A program made the translations under genes and the position numbers. From positions 1-34,802 of the forward strand of contig NZ_JAILXP010000024.1 of the NCBI RefSeq assembly GCF_020740895.1: DNA of 34,802 bases, read 5' to 3'. The notes under the pieces were generated by a model. That model was not told the DNA's origin, did no database searches, and worked only from the letters and a program-made list of their open reading frames with translations. Source of the DNA: Streptomyces sp. UNOB3_S3. GTDB taxonomy: Bacteria > Actinomycetota > Actinomycetes > Streptomycetales > Streptomycetaceae. This document shows, piece after piece, positions 17,087-24,211 of this stretch. Within the stretch, counting starts at the first letter, position 1, and each line of letters starts with the position of its first letter.

Positions 17087-17652
17087 CCGCCGTGCAGCCC
17101 GAACAACTCGTCGCCCCCGGGGAACCGGCCGGCCCGCCCCGGCGCGCCCCCCGCTGGGTCAAACCCCTGATCATCTTCCTGCTCGTCGCCATCCCCGCCG
17201 GATACCTCTACATCTCCGCGATGCAGAGCCGCAGCGGCAGCGAGTCCAAGCGGGAGGAAGCGGCCCAGACCGGCCTGGAGTCCGGCTGGCCGTCCCGGCT
17301 GCAGCGCCGCATCTACGGGATGACGGTGCCGCCGGGCGCCGCGTACGTCGCCCACTACGAGACCAACTCGTGGAAGTCGAGCTCCCTGTACCTCCAGTTC
17401 ACCACCACGGGCGACCGGCTCGACCACTGGCTCGAGCAGCTCGGCACCTCCTCCGCCGAGCTCCAGCCCGGCCGGATCACCATCGACAAGGACGAGGCGG
17501 ACGTCGTGGGGTGGAAGTTCGGCCCCGACGACCACCACTGGCGGGGCACGACCGTCTCCCACGACAAGCCCAAGCCGAACTTCGAGATCATCGTCAACTG
17601 GGACAACCCCAACCGCCCCCGGGCCTATGTGATCTCCACGACGACTCCGTGA
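17083..17652 (+). CDS. Membrane-anchored conserved hypothetical protein
   Basis: A 189-residue protein with a short cytoplasmic proline-rich N-terminus, one membrane helix (PLIIFLLVAIPAGYLYISA, about residues 27-45) and an extracellular domain of about 140 residues (MTVPPGAAYVAHYETNSWKSSSLYLQF, WKFGPDDHHWRGTTVSHDKPKPNFEIIVNWDNPNRPRAYVIS). I do not recognise a named family. Its GTG overlaps the ROK kinase stop, so it is translated with the kinase; a GTG at 17092 is an alternative start. The extracellular part could touch the transport system or cell wall, which is a guess. It is the last gene before the layout changes to accessory DNA. Confidence 0.75.
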   Translation: MTAVQPEQLVAPGEPAGPPRRAPRWVKPLIIFLLVAIPAGYLYISAMQSRSGSESKREEAAQTGLESGWPSRLQRRIYGMTVPPGAAYVAHYETNSWKSSSLYLQFTTTGDRLDHWLEQLGTSSAELQPGRITIDKDEADVVGWKFGPDDHHWRGTTVSHDKPKPNFEIIVNWDNPNRPRAYVISTTTP

Positions 17653-18349
17653 CGACCGGCCGCTCCCGGCCCTGACCGGCCGCGACGGCGGACGGCGCGG
17701 CCCGGGTGGCCGGAAGCGTCTTCAGGCGTCCGCGCCGAGCCGGGCGGGGAGGGCGCCCAGGCCCGGGAAGGCCAGGGACGCCAGGCCCGCCCACCGGCGA
17801 GGCCCGCTCTGCTCCGGTTGCGCTTCGACCCGCGCACCCCTCACCACCACGAGCGCCCCACGCCGGTATCGACACGGTTTCGAAAATCGGCCAGTCACCA
17901 CTTGGAAAGCGATCTTCCATCGGAGCCTCGCGACGCCGGCCTGCCGCATCGAGGTCCAGCGATGGAAACGCAACCCCGCGAACCGTCGGCTCATCGCTTT
18001 TCAGCCTCGTGCCTTTCTGAATCGTCCCTGGTGAACACCGTCTTGACAGCTCCTTTGGAGCGCTTGTATCCCGTGCGGGAATTCATGCCGCCGACATCGC
18101 CGGCCCAAGGATGATCTGTCCTGACCCGCGCGGCAACGGTCCGGAACCATCAACTCCGATTTGTGTCTGCCGATATGGCCTTGGGAGTGTCTGCTCCAGC
18201 CGGGCAGCGACAGGAAGCGTCTGCTCCGCCACCTGCGTGTCAATGGATCGTTCATTGACTATTTGCTCACCTGCGATGGGCTTGGCAGCGTCGGCAAGTC
18301 CGTTCCTGGCGCACCGAGTCCGCGCAATACGGCAGAGGAGATTTCGGCA
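17653..18349. other. Gene-poor boundary segment, 697 bases
   Basis: Between the core block and the toxin locus I find no protein I can defend. GC content and third-position bias fall visibly from about 17840 onward. Short frames exist on both strands (for example 17722-17994 minus and 17818-18114 plus) but lack ribosome sites and recognisable motifs. The segment may be the decayed remains of an insertion junction. It contains one plausible promoter at 18043-18072. Confidence 0.5.
18043..18072 (+). promoter_or_regulatory. Candidate promoter upstream of the toxin locus
   Basis: TTGACA (18043-18048) is a perfect -35. After 18 bases TATCCC (18067-18072) is a moderate -10. The spacer contains the inverted repeat GCTCC-TTT-GGAGC (18049-18061), which could be an operator. 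It reads towards the small gene at 18350 and the lectin-like gene at 18616. Confidence 0.35.
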
Positions 18350-18583
18350 GTGGAATTTTCCCGCACAGCGGTTTCACGGGACGATGCTCACGCCCCGATA
18401 GCGGACGCCGCTGCCTGTGAACTCACCCTCACCCGCGACCCGGCCCCATGCGCGGCGCCGGGCGCGAAGGGGCCGCCGACCGGGGCCCACCTGGACCGGA
18501 TCGCCGCCGCACGGCTCGCGGCCTACCACCGGGTCACCCCGGGCGACCGGCCCCCGCACGAGGCACCCGTCACCGACGGGTGA
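18350..18583 (+). CDS. Small hypothetical protein (77 aa)
   Basis: A possible 77-residue protein. The reason to believe in it is a good ribosome site, AGAGGAGA, eight bases before GTG 18350, and a position 32 bases ahead of the lectin-like gene on the same strand. The longer frame from 18161 has no such site. The sequence is Ala/Pro/Asp-rich with a helical stretch LDRIAAARLAAYHRV, no signal peptide and no recognised domain. It might be a leader or accessory protein of the toxin locus, or chance. Confidence 0.35.
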   Translation: MEFSRTAVSRDDAHAPIADAAACELTLTRDPAPCAAPGAKGPPTGAHLDRIAAARLAAYHRVTPGDRPPHEAPVTDG

Positions 18584-18615
18584 CCACCCACCCGGAAAGC
18601 GAAGAGGAAAAGGAC

Positions 18616-19302
18616 ATGGCGTTCCACATCACTCAGGGAAGCCCGAACCCGCTGGTCCTGGAGCCGGGTGCCAACGCCTCGTTCACGATCGAGGTGAAGG
18701 TCGACGCCGGCTCGGTCGGCGCGGGCGAGACCATCCGGGTGAAGCTCCCGGATGGCCTGGTCTTCCCGCCGACCGGCCAGATCAGCTACATCAGCGGAGG
18801 CAGCGTCGAGATCCTGCCCGTCGAGAGCCTCGAAGACGGCGGCCGCCTCGTACGCTTCAAGGCCAAGGCGATCGGGACCGTGCTGGACGGCTTCTACTCC
18901 GTCAACGTCCAGGCCCTGCCGACCGCCACGGGCGACCGAACCGCCCCGGACGGCCTCACCATCGGCGCCACCACCACGGCGCAGCTCAGCTTCCGCATCG
19001 GCCCGCCGCCGCCCGTGGAGCACAAGGTGCACGGGACTGTCGACGCGAACAGAAATGTCCTCTCCGGCGACGGCTTCATTGTGAGGCCGGGCCTGGAAGG
19101 GGTGCACAGGATCGTCTTTACCAAGCCCTTCGCATCTCCGCCGACCGTACTGGCCACTTTACGGAAGGGCGGTGAGCGGGGAGCCGTCTCGGTCGAGACC
19201 GTTACGGCGAGCTTGTTCGACGTGCGCACCGCGACCAATGGTGCCTGGACCCCGTTGGGGTTCTCCTTCATCGCGATAGGCCTCACGGCGCCGAATCCGT
19301 GA
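18616..19302 (+). CDS. Beta-sandwich plus H-type-lectin-like protein
   Basis: A 228-residue all-beta protein. Residues 1-130 look like an immunoglobulin-like sandwich (PNPLVLEPGANASFTIEVKV, GETIRVKLPDGLVFPPTG, GFYSVNVQALP). A proline linker (GPPPPVEHK) leads to residues 138-222, which resemble the H-type lectin fold seen in discoidin-like lectins and phage tail fibres: HRIVFTKPFASPPTVLATLRKGG, VSVETVTASLFDVRT, WTPLGFSFIAIG. Binding of glycans is therefore plausible, not shown. No signal peptide. ATG 18616 follows GAGGAAAAGGAC. Codon 182 (19159-19161) is TTA, a hallmark of bldA-dependent genes. It precedes two putative pore-forming proteins and may be their carbohydrate-recognition partner. 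Confidence 0.65.
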   Translation: MAFHITQGSPNPLVLEPGANASFTIEVKVDAGSVGAGETIRVKLPDGLVFPPTGQISYISGGSVEILPVESLEDGGRLVRFKAKAIGTVLDGFYSVNVQALPTATGDRTAPDGLTIGATTTAQLSFRIGPPPPVEHKVHGTVDANRNVLSGDGFIVRPGLEGVHRIVFTKPFASPPTVLATLRKGGERGAVSVETVTASLFDVRTATNGAWTPLGFSFIAIGLTAPNP

Positions 19303-19536
19303 CCGCGGCTCCCCGGCTGTCGATGCAGAAGTCTTCATCGCATGGCCGACCAGGATTTGGCCGAACAGCCGTCATGTGATCAAGGGTTTGAGCGGTGTAG
19401 CTTCATCGGGCCTCGCCGGGTTGACATGGTCGGTGGCCGAGTCGAAGAAGCTCACCGTTTGCGTGAGTTGCCGCAAAAACGGGGGTCGCGATCCTCGTGA
19501 TCCCGTGCTTTTGGACTTCAACTGTGGGAGGTACGC

Positions 19537-20583
19537 GTGACGTCATCGTCAGAGGCCGGACCGGGCATTGTGCCGATCGGGTCGCTCGACCCGATCGCGC
19601 TGGGACGAGCCGTGGACAAGCTGGTGACGGCGGCTCTTGCCGCGCAGACCTGGAGCCTGGTCTGCGCCGCCGAGGTGGCTGTGCAGGCCACGGACAAAAA
19701 CGAGGCGCAGGCCATGCGCACGGCTCAGGAAGACGTCAGGGACAGCGCTCGCGCCTACCTGGGTACACAGGTCCCCGGTGTCGTCAAAAGACTCGTCGAT
19801 ATCCGGAGCGCGGCCGCACTGTTCCAGAGCATGCAAACGTTGGCCGCGACGGCCCCCGAACAGTCGGCCGTCTGCCTCGACGCCGTGACGAAGGACTTCG
19901 GGAACTTCCAGCAGATGGCGGATGAGTTCGCCAAGGTGTATGAGAGTTTCTGCGAGCAGGTGGAGACCAGAGGAACCACACTGGCCGACCGCGCGGGTGC
20001 CGAAATCAGGAGGCTTTCCGCGGGCAAGGGGAAGATCGCCGCCACGACCCGTGCGCTGAAGGACATGCAGCAGACCGTGAGCAAGGACTTGGACGACCTC
20101 ATCGAGGCGTCTCACAAGGCCGGCAAGGGGGCGCGGAAGATCCTCGACTCCGTTGCGGACTCCCTCAGGGGAATCGGGGGCGAAGGAAAGCCCGCGGGCG
20201 GCTCGACGGCCGTGCACGGGGGAATCGAGGACGCCTCGTCCGGCGATGTCGGCAAGGCATTGCAGAACCTCCGCAAGGACAGCGAAAAGCTCGAGAAGCT
20301 CTACAAGGAGCTTGCCGGGCTACAGGCCGGGTTGCAGACGGCGGTGAAGGTCGAATCGGACTGCAACGCCTATGTGCGCAGTGTGCGCGCCGTCGCGGGG
20401 CCGGCCAGAGCCGTCGCCAACATGTGGCAGCAGGTGTACGCGGAGTACGCGACCGCCGTGGTGAAGCACACGCGGCCCGGCGACAGTGCCGCGCTGGCCA
20501 AAGAAATCGACGGGGCCGCTGTCAAGTGGGAATCGCTTCTGACGCAGACAAAGGCACTGAGCGCTGCGATCACCGGCAACTGA
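19537..20583 (+). CDS. Putative alpha-helical pore-forming toxin component A
   Basis: A 348-residue, almost entirely helical protein. It has long amphipathic heptad-like runs (about 20-160 and 165-210), a Gly/Ser-rich loop (211-238) where a head domain would lie, a return helix (239-275), and C-terminal tryptophan helices (MWQQVYAEYATAVVK, WESLLTQTKALSAAI). This arrangement, and the W-containing ending, is typical of HBL/NHE/ClyA-superfamily toxins (HblB, NheA, Cry6A, XaxB). No hydrophobic membrane hairpin is seen, so it would be the soluble or cell-binding partner of component B. No signal peptide. The start is GTG 19537 with GGGAGG six bases upstream. TTGACA at 19421 may belong to its promoter in the 234-base gap. 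Assignment is by pattern only. Confidence 0.55.
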   Translation: MTSSSEAGPGIVPIGSLDPIALGRAVDKLVTAALAAQTWSLVCAAEVAVQATDKNEAQAMRTAQEDVRDSARAYLGTQVPGVVKRLVDIRSAAALFQSMQTLAATAPEQSAVCLDAVTKDFGNFQQMADEFAKVYESFCEQVETRGTTLADRAGAEIRRLSAGKGKIAATTRALKDMQQTVSKDLDDLIEASHKAGKGARKILDSVADSLRGIGGEGKPAGGSTAVHGGIEDASSGDVGKALQNLRKDSEKLEKLYKELAGLQAGLQTAVKVESDCNAYVRSVRAVAGPARAVANMWQQVYAEYATAVVKHTRPGDSAALAKEIDGAAVKWESLLTQTKALSAAITGN

Positions 20584-20618
20584 CGCGGACCACCGGGCAG
20601 GAAAACGAAGGAGAGAGC

Positions 20619-21719
20619 ATGACCACGGCCATCCAGGCAAGCATCTCGCAGCAGCAGCAAGTAGGGAATGCGGTCGTACAGCAAGGCGGAATGACCGCGA
20701 TCGTTCAGTCGTATGCGCTGAGCGTGACGCAGCAGGCGAAGATGGACCTGAGCGGTAGCGACAACAGCCAGGTGAGAGCCTACGCGGCGGGGATCAACAC
20801 GGAACTGGGCAAAGCCGCCAACACGGCCAGGACATACCTCAACAGTGTGCAGCCGCAATCGATGGCGCTGCTTGCCGACACCCGCTCGTACTTCGCTCTG
20901 CAAGGAGCTTTCGTCAACATTCTCCACCAGGGATTACCTCCGAACACCGTGGCGGAACTGCTCCGCGCCATTCGGGACGATGTGGGCAGGCTCAGGGACA
21001 AGGCGCAGCACTACGCCACGACCATGCAGACCATGCGCGACGCCTTCGGAGACAACGGAAGGGAGTTCGCCTCCTACGCCACCAAACTGAACTCCGTAGT
21101 GGGCGGCGACCAAGGCATCCTGAAACAACTGGACGACCAGTTGAATCAGGTGAACGCACAGATCAACGCGAACTCCTCCAAGGCCGCGAACGGCTTGGCC
21201 ATCCTCGGCGGCCTGGCCCTGATAGCCGTGGGCGTGCTCGGCGCGGTGTTCACCGGCGGGCTGTCCCTGGGGCTGGCCATCGGCGGCGGCGCGCTGCTCG
21301 TCAAGGGGATGGGCCGCACCAACGGGCAGGCCCTGGCGCAGCTCTACAACCAGAAAGGCGAGATCCTCAGGAAGCAGCAGAGGATCCGGGACGAGGTGAA
21401 GCTGCTCCAGGCCTGCCAGGCCGGGCTGGCTGATCTCGGGAAGCAGGCGAGCCAGGCGGCCGCTGCGGCGCAGACCGTCGCCAACGGATGGGACAGCCTC
21501 AAGGCGTCACTGGAATCCGTCGCCAATTATGTCGACAGCGGCAGCCAGGCAACCGGCGTCGTGCGACAGCTCTATCTGAGCGCTGCGGACGCGGTTACGC
21601 CCGACATCCTCAACAGGGTGACCAGCATGGAGAACAACCTGACCACCACACAGGTGCTGACGAATCCCAGCACCACGACCGGCAACATGATCCAGGCCGG
21701 GCTCCTCCAGTACGCGTGA
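20619..21719 (+). CDS. Putative alpha-helical pore-forming toxin component B (membrane-inserting)
   Basis: A 366-residue helical protein following component A by 35 bases with an excellent ribosome site (AAGGAGAGAGC). Long helices occupy residues 1-187. Residues 189-230 are a glycine-rich hydrophobic hairpin (GLAILGGLALIAVGVLGAVF, turn TGGL, then SLGLAIGGGALLV). Helices resume from 235 with the typical C-terminal VANGWDSLKASLESV. A central hydrophobic hairpin between long helices is the membrane-inserting head of the HBL/NHE toxin family. No signal peptide, so export must be non-classical or by lysis. Codon 106 (20934-20936) is TTA. With component A this suggests a two-part pore former. Confidence 0.62.
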   Translation: MTTAIQASISQQQQVGNAVVQQGGMTAIVQSYALSVTQQAKMDLSGSDNSQVRAYAAGINTELGKAANTARTYLNSVQPQSMALLADTRSYFALQGAFVNILHQGLPPNTVAELLRAIRDDVGRLRDKAQHYATTMQTMRDAFGDNGREFASYATKLNSVVGGDQGILKQLDDQLNQVNAQINANSSKAANGLAILGGLALIAVGVLGAVFTGGLSLGLAIGGGALLVKGMGRTNGQALAQLYNQKGEILRKQQRIRDEVKLLQACQAGLADLGKQASQAAAAAQTVANGWDSLKASLESVANYVDSGSQATGVVRQLYLSAADAVTPDILNRVTSMENNLTTTQVLTNPSTTTGNMIQAGLLQYA

Positions 21720-21796
21720 CGAGTCCGGCGCGGGGATCTCGGCCACATCCGTCGCTTCGACGCTGAACAGTTCCGGACTCGGCACACCCCGCCCCT

Positions 21797-21835
21797 TCGT
21801 GCCTCCGCCTGCCGTGACGGCCGGCGGAGGCACGA
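21797..21835. terminator. Bidirectional hairpin terminator between toxin B and lectin genes
   Basis: TCGTGCCTCCGCC (21797-21809) pairs perfectly with 21823-21835. The loop itself can form a 4-bp inner stem (GCCG-TGA-CGGC). It lies between two convergent genes and can serve both. Confidence 0.8.
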
Positions 21836-21911
21836 TCGTTTCCGGGACATGCCGCAGGCGAGTCGCCGTGATGGGGCTGCGGACGCGGTCCCGTAGAGGT
21901 CCTCCGCGGGG

Positions 21912-22724
21912 TCATCGGGTCCTGAACGGGCGGAAGAGGTTCCGGGCCACGTACGCTCCCGGGCCGCCGAAGCCGACGATGTCGAGCCTGCCGTCACCGG
22001 TGGTGTCGGCGAGGAACCGCGCACCGGCCCCGGCCCACCGGCCCGGTCGCCCGCTGGGGGAGTGGTCGGCCCCGTCGCTCTTCCAACCGCCGGCGTCCTG
22101 GTCGCTCCCGAACCGCTCGAGGACCAGCAGCATGTCGCTGAAGGAAGGCGTCGCGCCGGGTACCGGCCGCAGCGCGGTCGAGCGGTCCAGCCGCCAGGAC
22201 CGGCGGCTGTTCCCGTGGCTCAGTGCCGCCCAGCGCAGCACCGGATCGCTGACGCGCTCGCGCTCGGGCTCGGCCGGGACGAGCCGCCACCGCTGGCCTT
22301 CCGCGCCGTCGTCGTACTCGCCCAGGACGACCCGGGTGCCGTACCTGCCGGGGTCGTCGAGGTCGAGAACGGTGCCGTCGGTCGCACCCTCGATGAAATG
22401 GAGGCCCGCTTCACCCTCGACGGGGACGACGTGCCACTGCTGGCCCTTCTTTCCGGCGGTGGCGTCCCACTGGCGGACACCGCGGCCCGCGACGGCGGGG
22501 TCGTCGAGCACCTTGCCGCCGACCGCGTCACGGATCACGTATGCCTGGCCGTCCTGCGCGGCCGGCACCGGGGTGAGCTGCCACTGCTCCGGGCTCGGGC
22601 CGTCATCGGGGAAGTCGCGGACGACGAGCGCCCCGTCCGTGCCCGGCGCGGCCTTGATGCCGAAGGTCTTTCCCGTGGCGGCGTGGACGATCTCCAGCTT
22701 CAGTTCTTCCGTTGGCACGAACAT
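21912..22724 (-). CDS. Ricin-B-type lectin with C-terminal FG-GAP repeat
   Basis: A 270-residue protein. Residues 8-150 form one beta-trefoil with three repeats ending in the ricin-type QxW motif: EQWQL (about 46-50), QQWHV (95-99), QRWRL (144-148). The remainder has a WKSDG segment and a single FG-GAP/VCBS calcium-type motif (ADTTGDGRLDIVGFG, residues 239-253), normally found in blades of integrin-like propellers. It ends 17 residues later, so the propeller is rudimentary or truncated. No signal peptide. ATG 22724 has GAAGAGG upstream. It converges on the toxin genes and shares their lack of a secretion signal, suggesting a sugar-binding partner of the toxin, though they are not in one operon. 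Confidence 0.75.
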   Translation of the reverse strand: MFVPTEELKLEIVHAATGKTFGIKAAPGTDGALVVRDFPDDGPSPEQWQLTPVPAAQDGQAYVIRDAVGGKVLDDPAVAGRGVRQWDATAGKKGQQWHVVPVEGEAGLHFIEGATDGTVLDLDDPGRYGTRVVLGEYDDGAEGQRWRLVPAEPERERVSDPVLRWAALSHGNSRRSWRLDRSTALRPVPGATPSFSDMLLVLERFGSDQDAGGWKSDGADHSPSGRPGRWAGAGARFLADTTGDGRLDIVGFGGPGAYVARNLFRPFRTR

Positions 22725-22796
22725 CGTGGTGCCTCTTCCAGGCGGTTGGGGCGTCGACTCGGGACGGGTGGTGCGGCGGTGGCCGCGGATCACGTG

Positions 22797-22912
22797 AAGA
22801 CGTGGTGGTACGGCACGCTCCACTCGCTGGGCAGCCGCGAGCACGCCGCCCACGAGGTCTTCAACTTGGTCAGGACGGTGTCTACCGACCCCCCGTCATA
22901 GGGGCTGTCGTG
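22797..22912 (+). mobile_element. IS110-family remnant a (transposase C-terminus and right end)
   Basis: The plus frame ending at 22901 reads REHAAHEVFNLVRTV before a stop, which matches the last helix region of IS110/IS116/IS902 transposases (pattern KRYxAREVFNLV). Beyond the stop lies GACCCCCCGTCATAGGGGCTGT (from 22891), whose counterpart follows remnant c at 28259-28277. This is evidently the right end of an IS copy whose remainder is lost. The left boundary is uncertain. Confidence 0.5.
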
Positions 22913-22933
22913 ACAGATGAGAGGGTCTGGCGG

Positions 22934-23038
22934 GTGAGTGAGACACCGGCGAACACCCTCCAATACCGCTCTGACGGGCCAGAAGACGCCCCAGTCCTGG
23001 TCCTGGGGCCCGCGTTGGGTACCACATGGCACAGGTAG
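22934..23038 (+). pseudogene. PcaD-like alpha/beta-hydrolase, N-terminal fragment
   Basis: GTG 22934 opens a frame reading MSETPANTLQYRSDGPEDAP, then VLVLGPALGTTWHR and a stop. This is the N-terminal beta strands of 3-oxoadipate enol-lactonase (PcaD/PcaL), including the first oxyanion-hole glycine region. Only 34 of about 260 residues remain. The rest was lost at about 23035, so the gene is dead. It lies directly behind IS110 remnant a, consistent with rearrangement by the element. Confidence 0.65.
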
Positions 23039-23360
23039 GCGGAGGCGTCTTCTGGCGTCCACGTGGTCCAGGGCGGGAGCGTTTGACCGAGTTCGGACCT
23101 TGCTGTCCAGGCGTGTCGACGCTGTTGGTGCCTCGGGCGTGACAGAAGTTGACCTCCGTCGGCTTGTTTCGGCGGGGGTTCTGCCCGCGGGGCCGATGAC
23201 GCGGCGCTGGTTGGCGGCGGCCTGAAATAGGCGCTTCCGGTGGGTCGGGACGGCCCAATAATTCGAACAACCGTAGGTTTCGTGGCGCGAGGCGGCTACG
23301 ATCGCAGTTGTCTGTCCGCGACCCTTTGTGGGTGCAGATTGTGCAGTCAGAGGGTGGCGG
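23039..23360. other. Gene-free segment, 322 bases
   Basis: No credible frame on either strand. AT content is higher than in the core region. TACGAT at 23299-23304 is a possible -10 element for the genes that follow, without a clear -35. I see no repeat or RNA structure I would defend. Confidence 0.4.
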
Positions 23361-23486
23361 ATGACCGATTCCGAGCTATCTGGGGAGGTGGCCGACGATC
23401 GCACGAGTGTCCGTACTAGCCTTGCTGTTCGTTTGGACGCGTTCCCGTGTCTAGGGCGGGTTGAGGTCCGTTGGTTTTGTTGTTGA
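23361..23486 (+). CDS. Small ORF, 41 aa, unknown
   Basis: ATG 23361 with GAGGGTGG just upstream opens a 41-residue frame (starting MTDSELSGEVADDRTSVRTS, ending RWFCC). The acidic start and then basic part give no family. It may be a genuine small gene, or the beginning of a truncated one, 93 bases ahead of the 205-aa gene on the same strand. Confidence 0.25.
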   Translation: MTDSELSGEVADDRTSVRTSLAVRLDAFPCLGRVEVRWFCC

Positions 23487-23579
23487 GGCTGGTTCCAGTA
23501 GCGCGGGGCAAGCGGTAAGGATGTGCGCGTACAGCCCTGCTGGAGAGAGCGTCGGTGCAGGACGAGAGCGGATTGGTCG

Positions 23580-24197
23580 ATGGCGATCGCGGCACGAGAG
23601 CCCTTGGGCGTGGTTGCAGGAGCGCTGGCTCCCGGCGATCTAGTACCCCGCGAAGCGAGCCTGGCAGTCGTTGAAGCCTTTGGAGCGAAAGTCGTTGCGG
23701 CCTACCGATTCGATGCGGGAGAGCGGGAGCGACGGGTTGCTGCGGGGATGGCTCCGCTGACGCGACCTGATGCCCTGAACCTCTTGATGGCGCTGCCCCT
23801 CGGCGAGCCTGTTCCTGCCGGATCACTGAGCGACAGGGAACGCCGGGCATTGCGGTGCCTCCCGAAGGGGGCAGTGATTCGACGCGACGGACTGATTACC
23901 AGACAGGCGACCCAGCCGGTCCACGTCGACATGGTTTTCGTGCCCGGACGCAGCTGGGAGTCTGCGATGGAGCAGGCCGAGCGGTTTACACCATTCACTG
24001 CTCGTTCCGTATTGGTTGATGGTGTGTTGCGGCGCAAGGACGAGGCTGTGATGCGGGCTGACTTCTACGGCATCGGATTGCTGCACGTCCAAGAGGCTGC
24101 GGTCGAGGTCGTTGTGCCGCCCAGCCCCTTCGTACGCAGGCGCCATACGGTTGCCGGCTGGAAGTTCCTGGAAGACGTCCACCGTCAGCTGGCCTGA
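23580..24197 (+). CDS. Hypothetical protein (205 aa) facing the TGT-like gene
   Basis: I do not recognise this protein. It has 205 residues, mixed alpha/beta, no signal peptide and no membrane segment. Noticeable parts are LTRPDALNLLMALPLGEPVP, LSDRERRALRCLPKGAVIRRDG, VFVPGRSWESAMEQAERFTPF, and the ending FYGIGLL...VVVPPSPFVRRRHTVAGWKFLEDVHRQL. Codon use is less GC-biased than the core genes, indicating transfer. It ends 14 bases before the end of the convergent TGT-like gene and may form an accessory module with it. ATG 23580 is chosen since residues upstream look random; the ribosome site is weak. Confidence 0.6.
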   Translation: MAIAAREPLGVVAGALAPGDLVPREASLAVVEAFGAKVVAAYRFDAGERERRVAAGMAPLTRPDALNLLMALPLGEPVPAGSLSDRERRALRCLPKGAVIRRDGLITRQATQPVHVDMVFVPGRSWESAMEQAERFTPFTARSVLVDGVLRRKDEAVMRADFYGIGLLHVQEAAVEVVVPPSPFVRRRHTVAGWKFLEDVHRQLA

Positions 24198-24211
24198 GGG
24201 ATCGCGTCCGG

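Noticed and set aside
17722..17994. Minus-strand frame of 90 codons in the boundary segment
   Set aside because: No ribosome site and no recognisable domain; the ending RRWAGLASLAFPGLGALP looks protein-like but is not enough to call a gene.
18161..18349. Upstream extension of the 77-aa ORF to an ATG at 18161
   Set aside because: No Shine-Dalgarno and non-protein-like sequence; GTG 18350 has a strong site.
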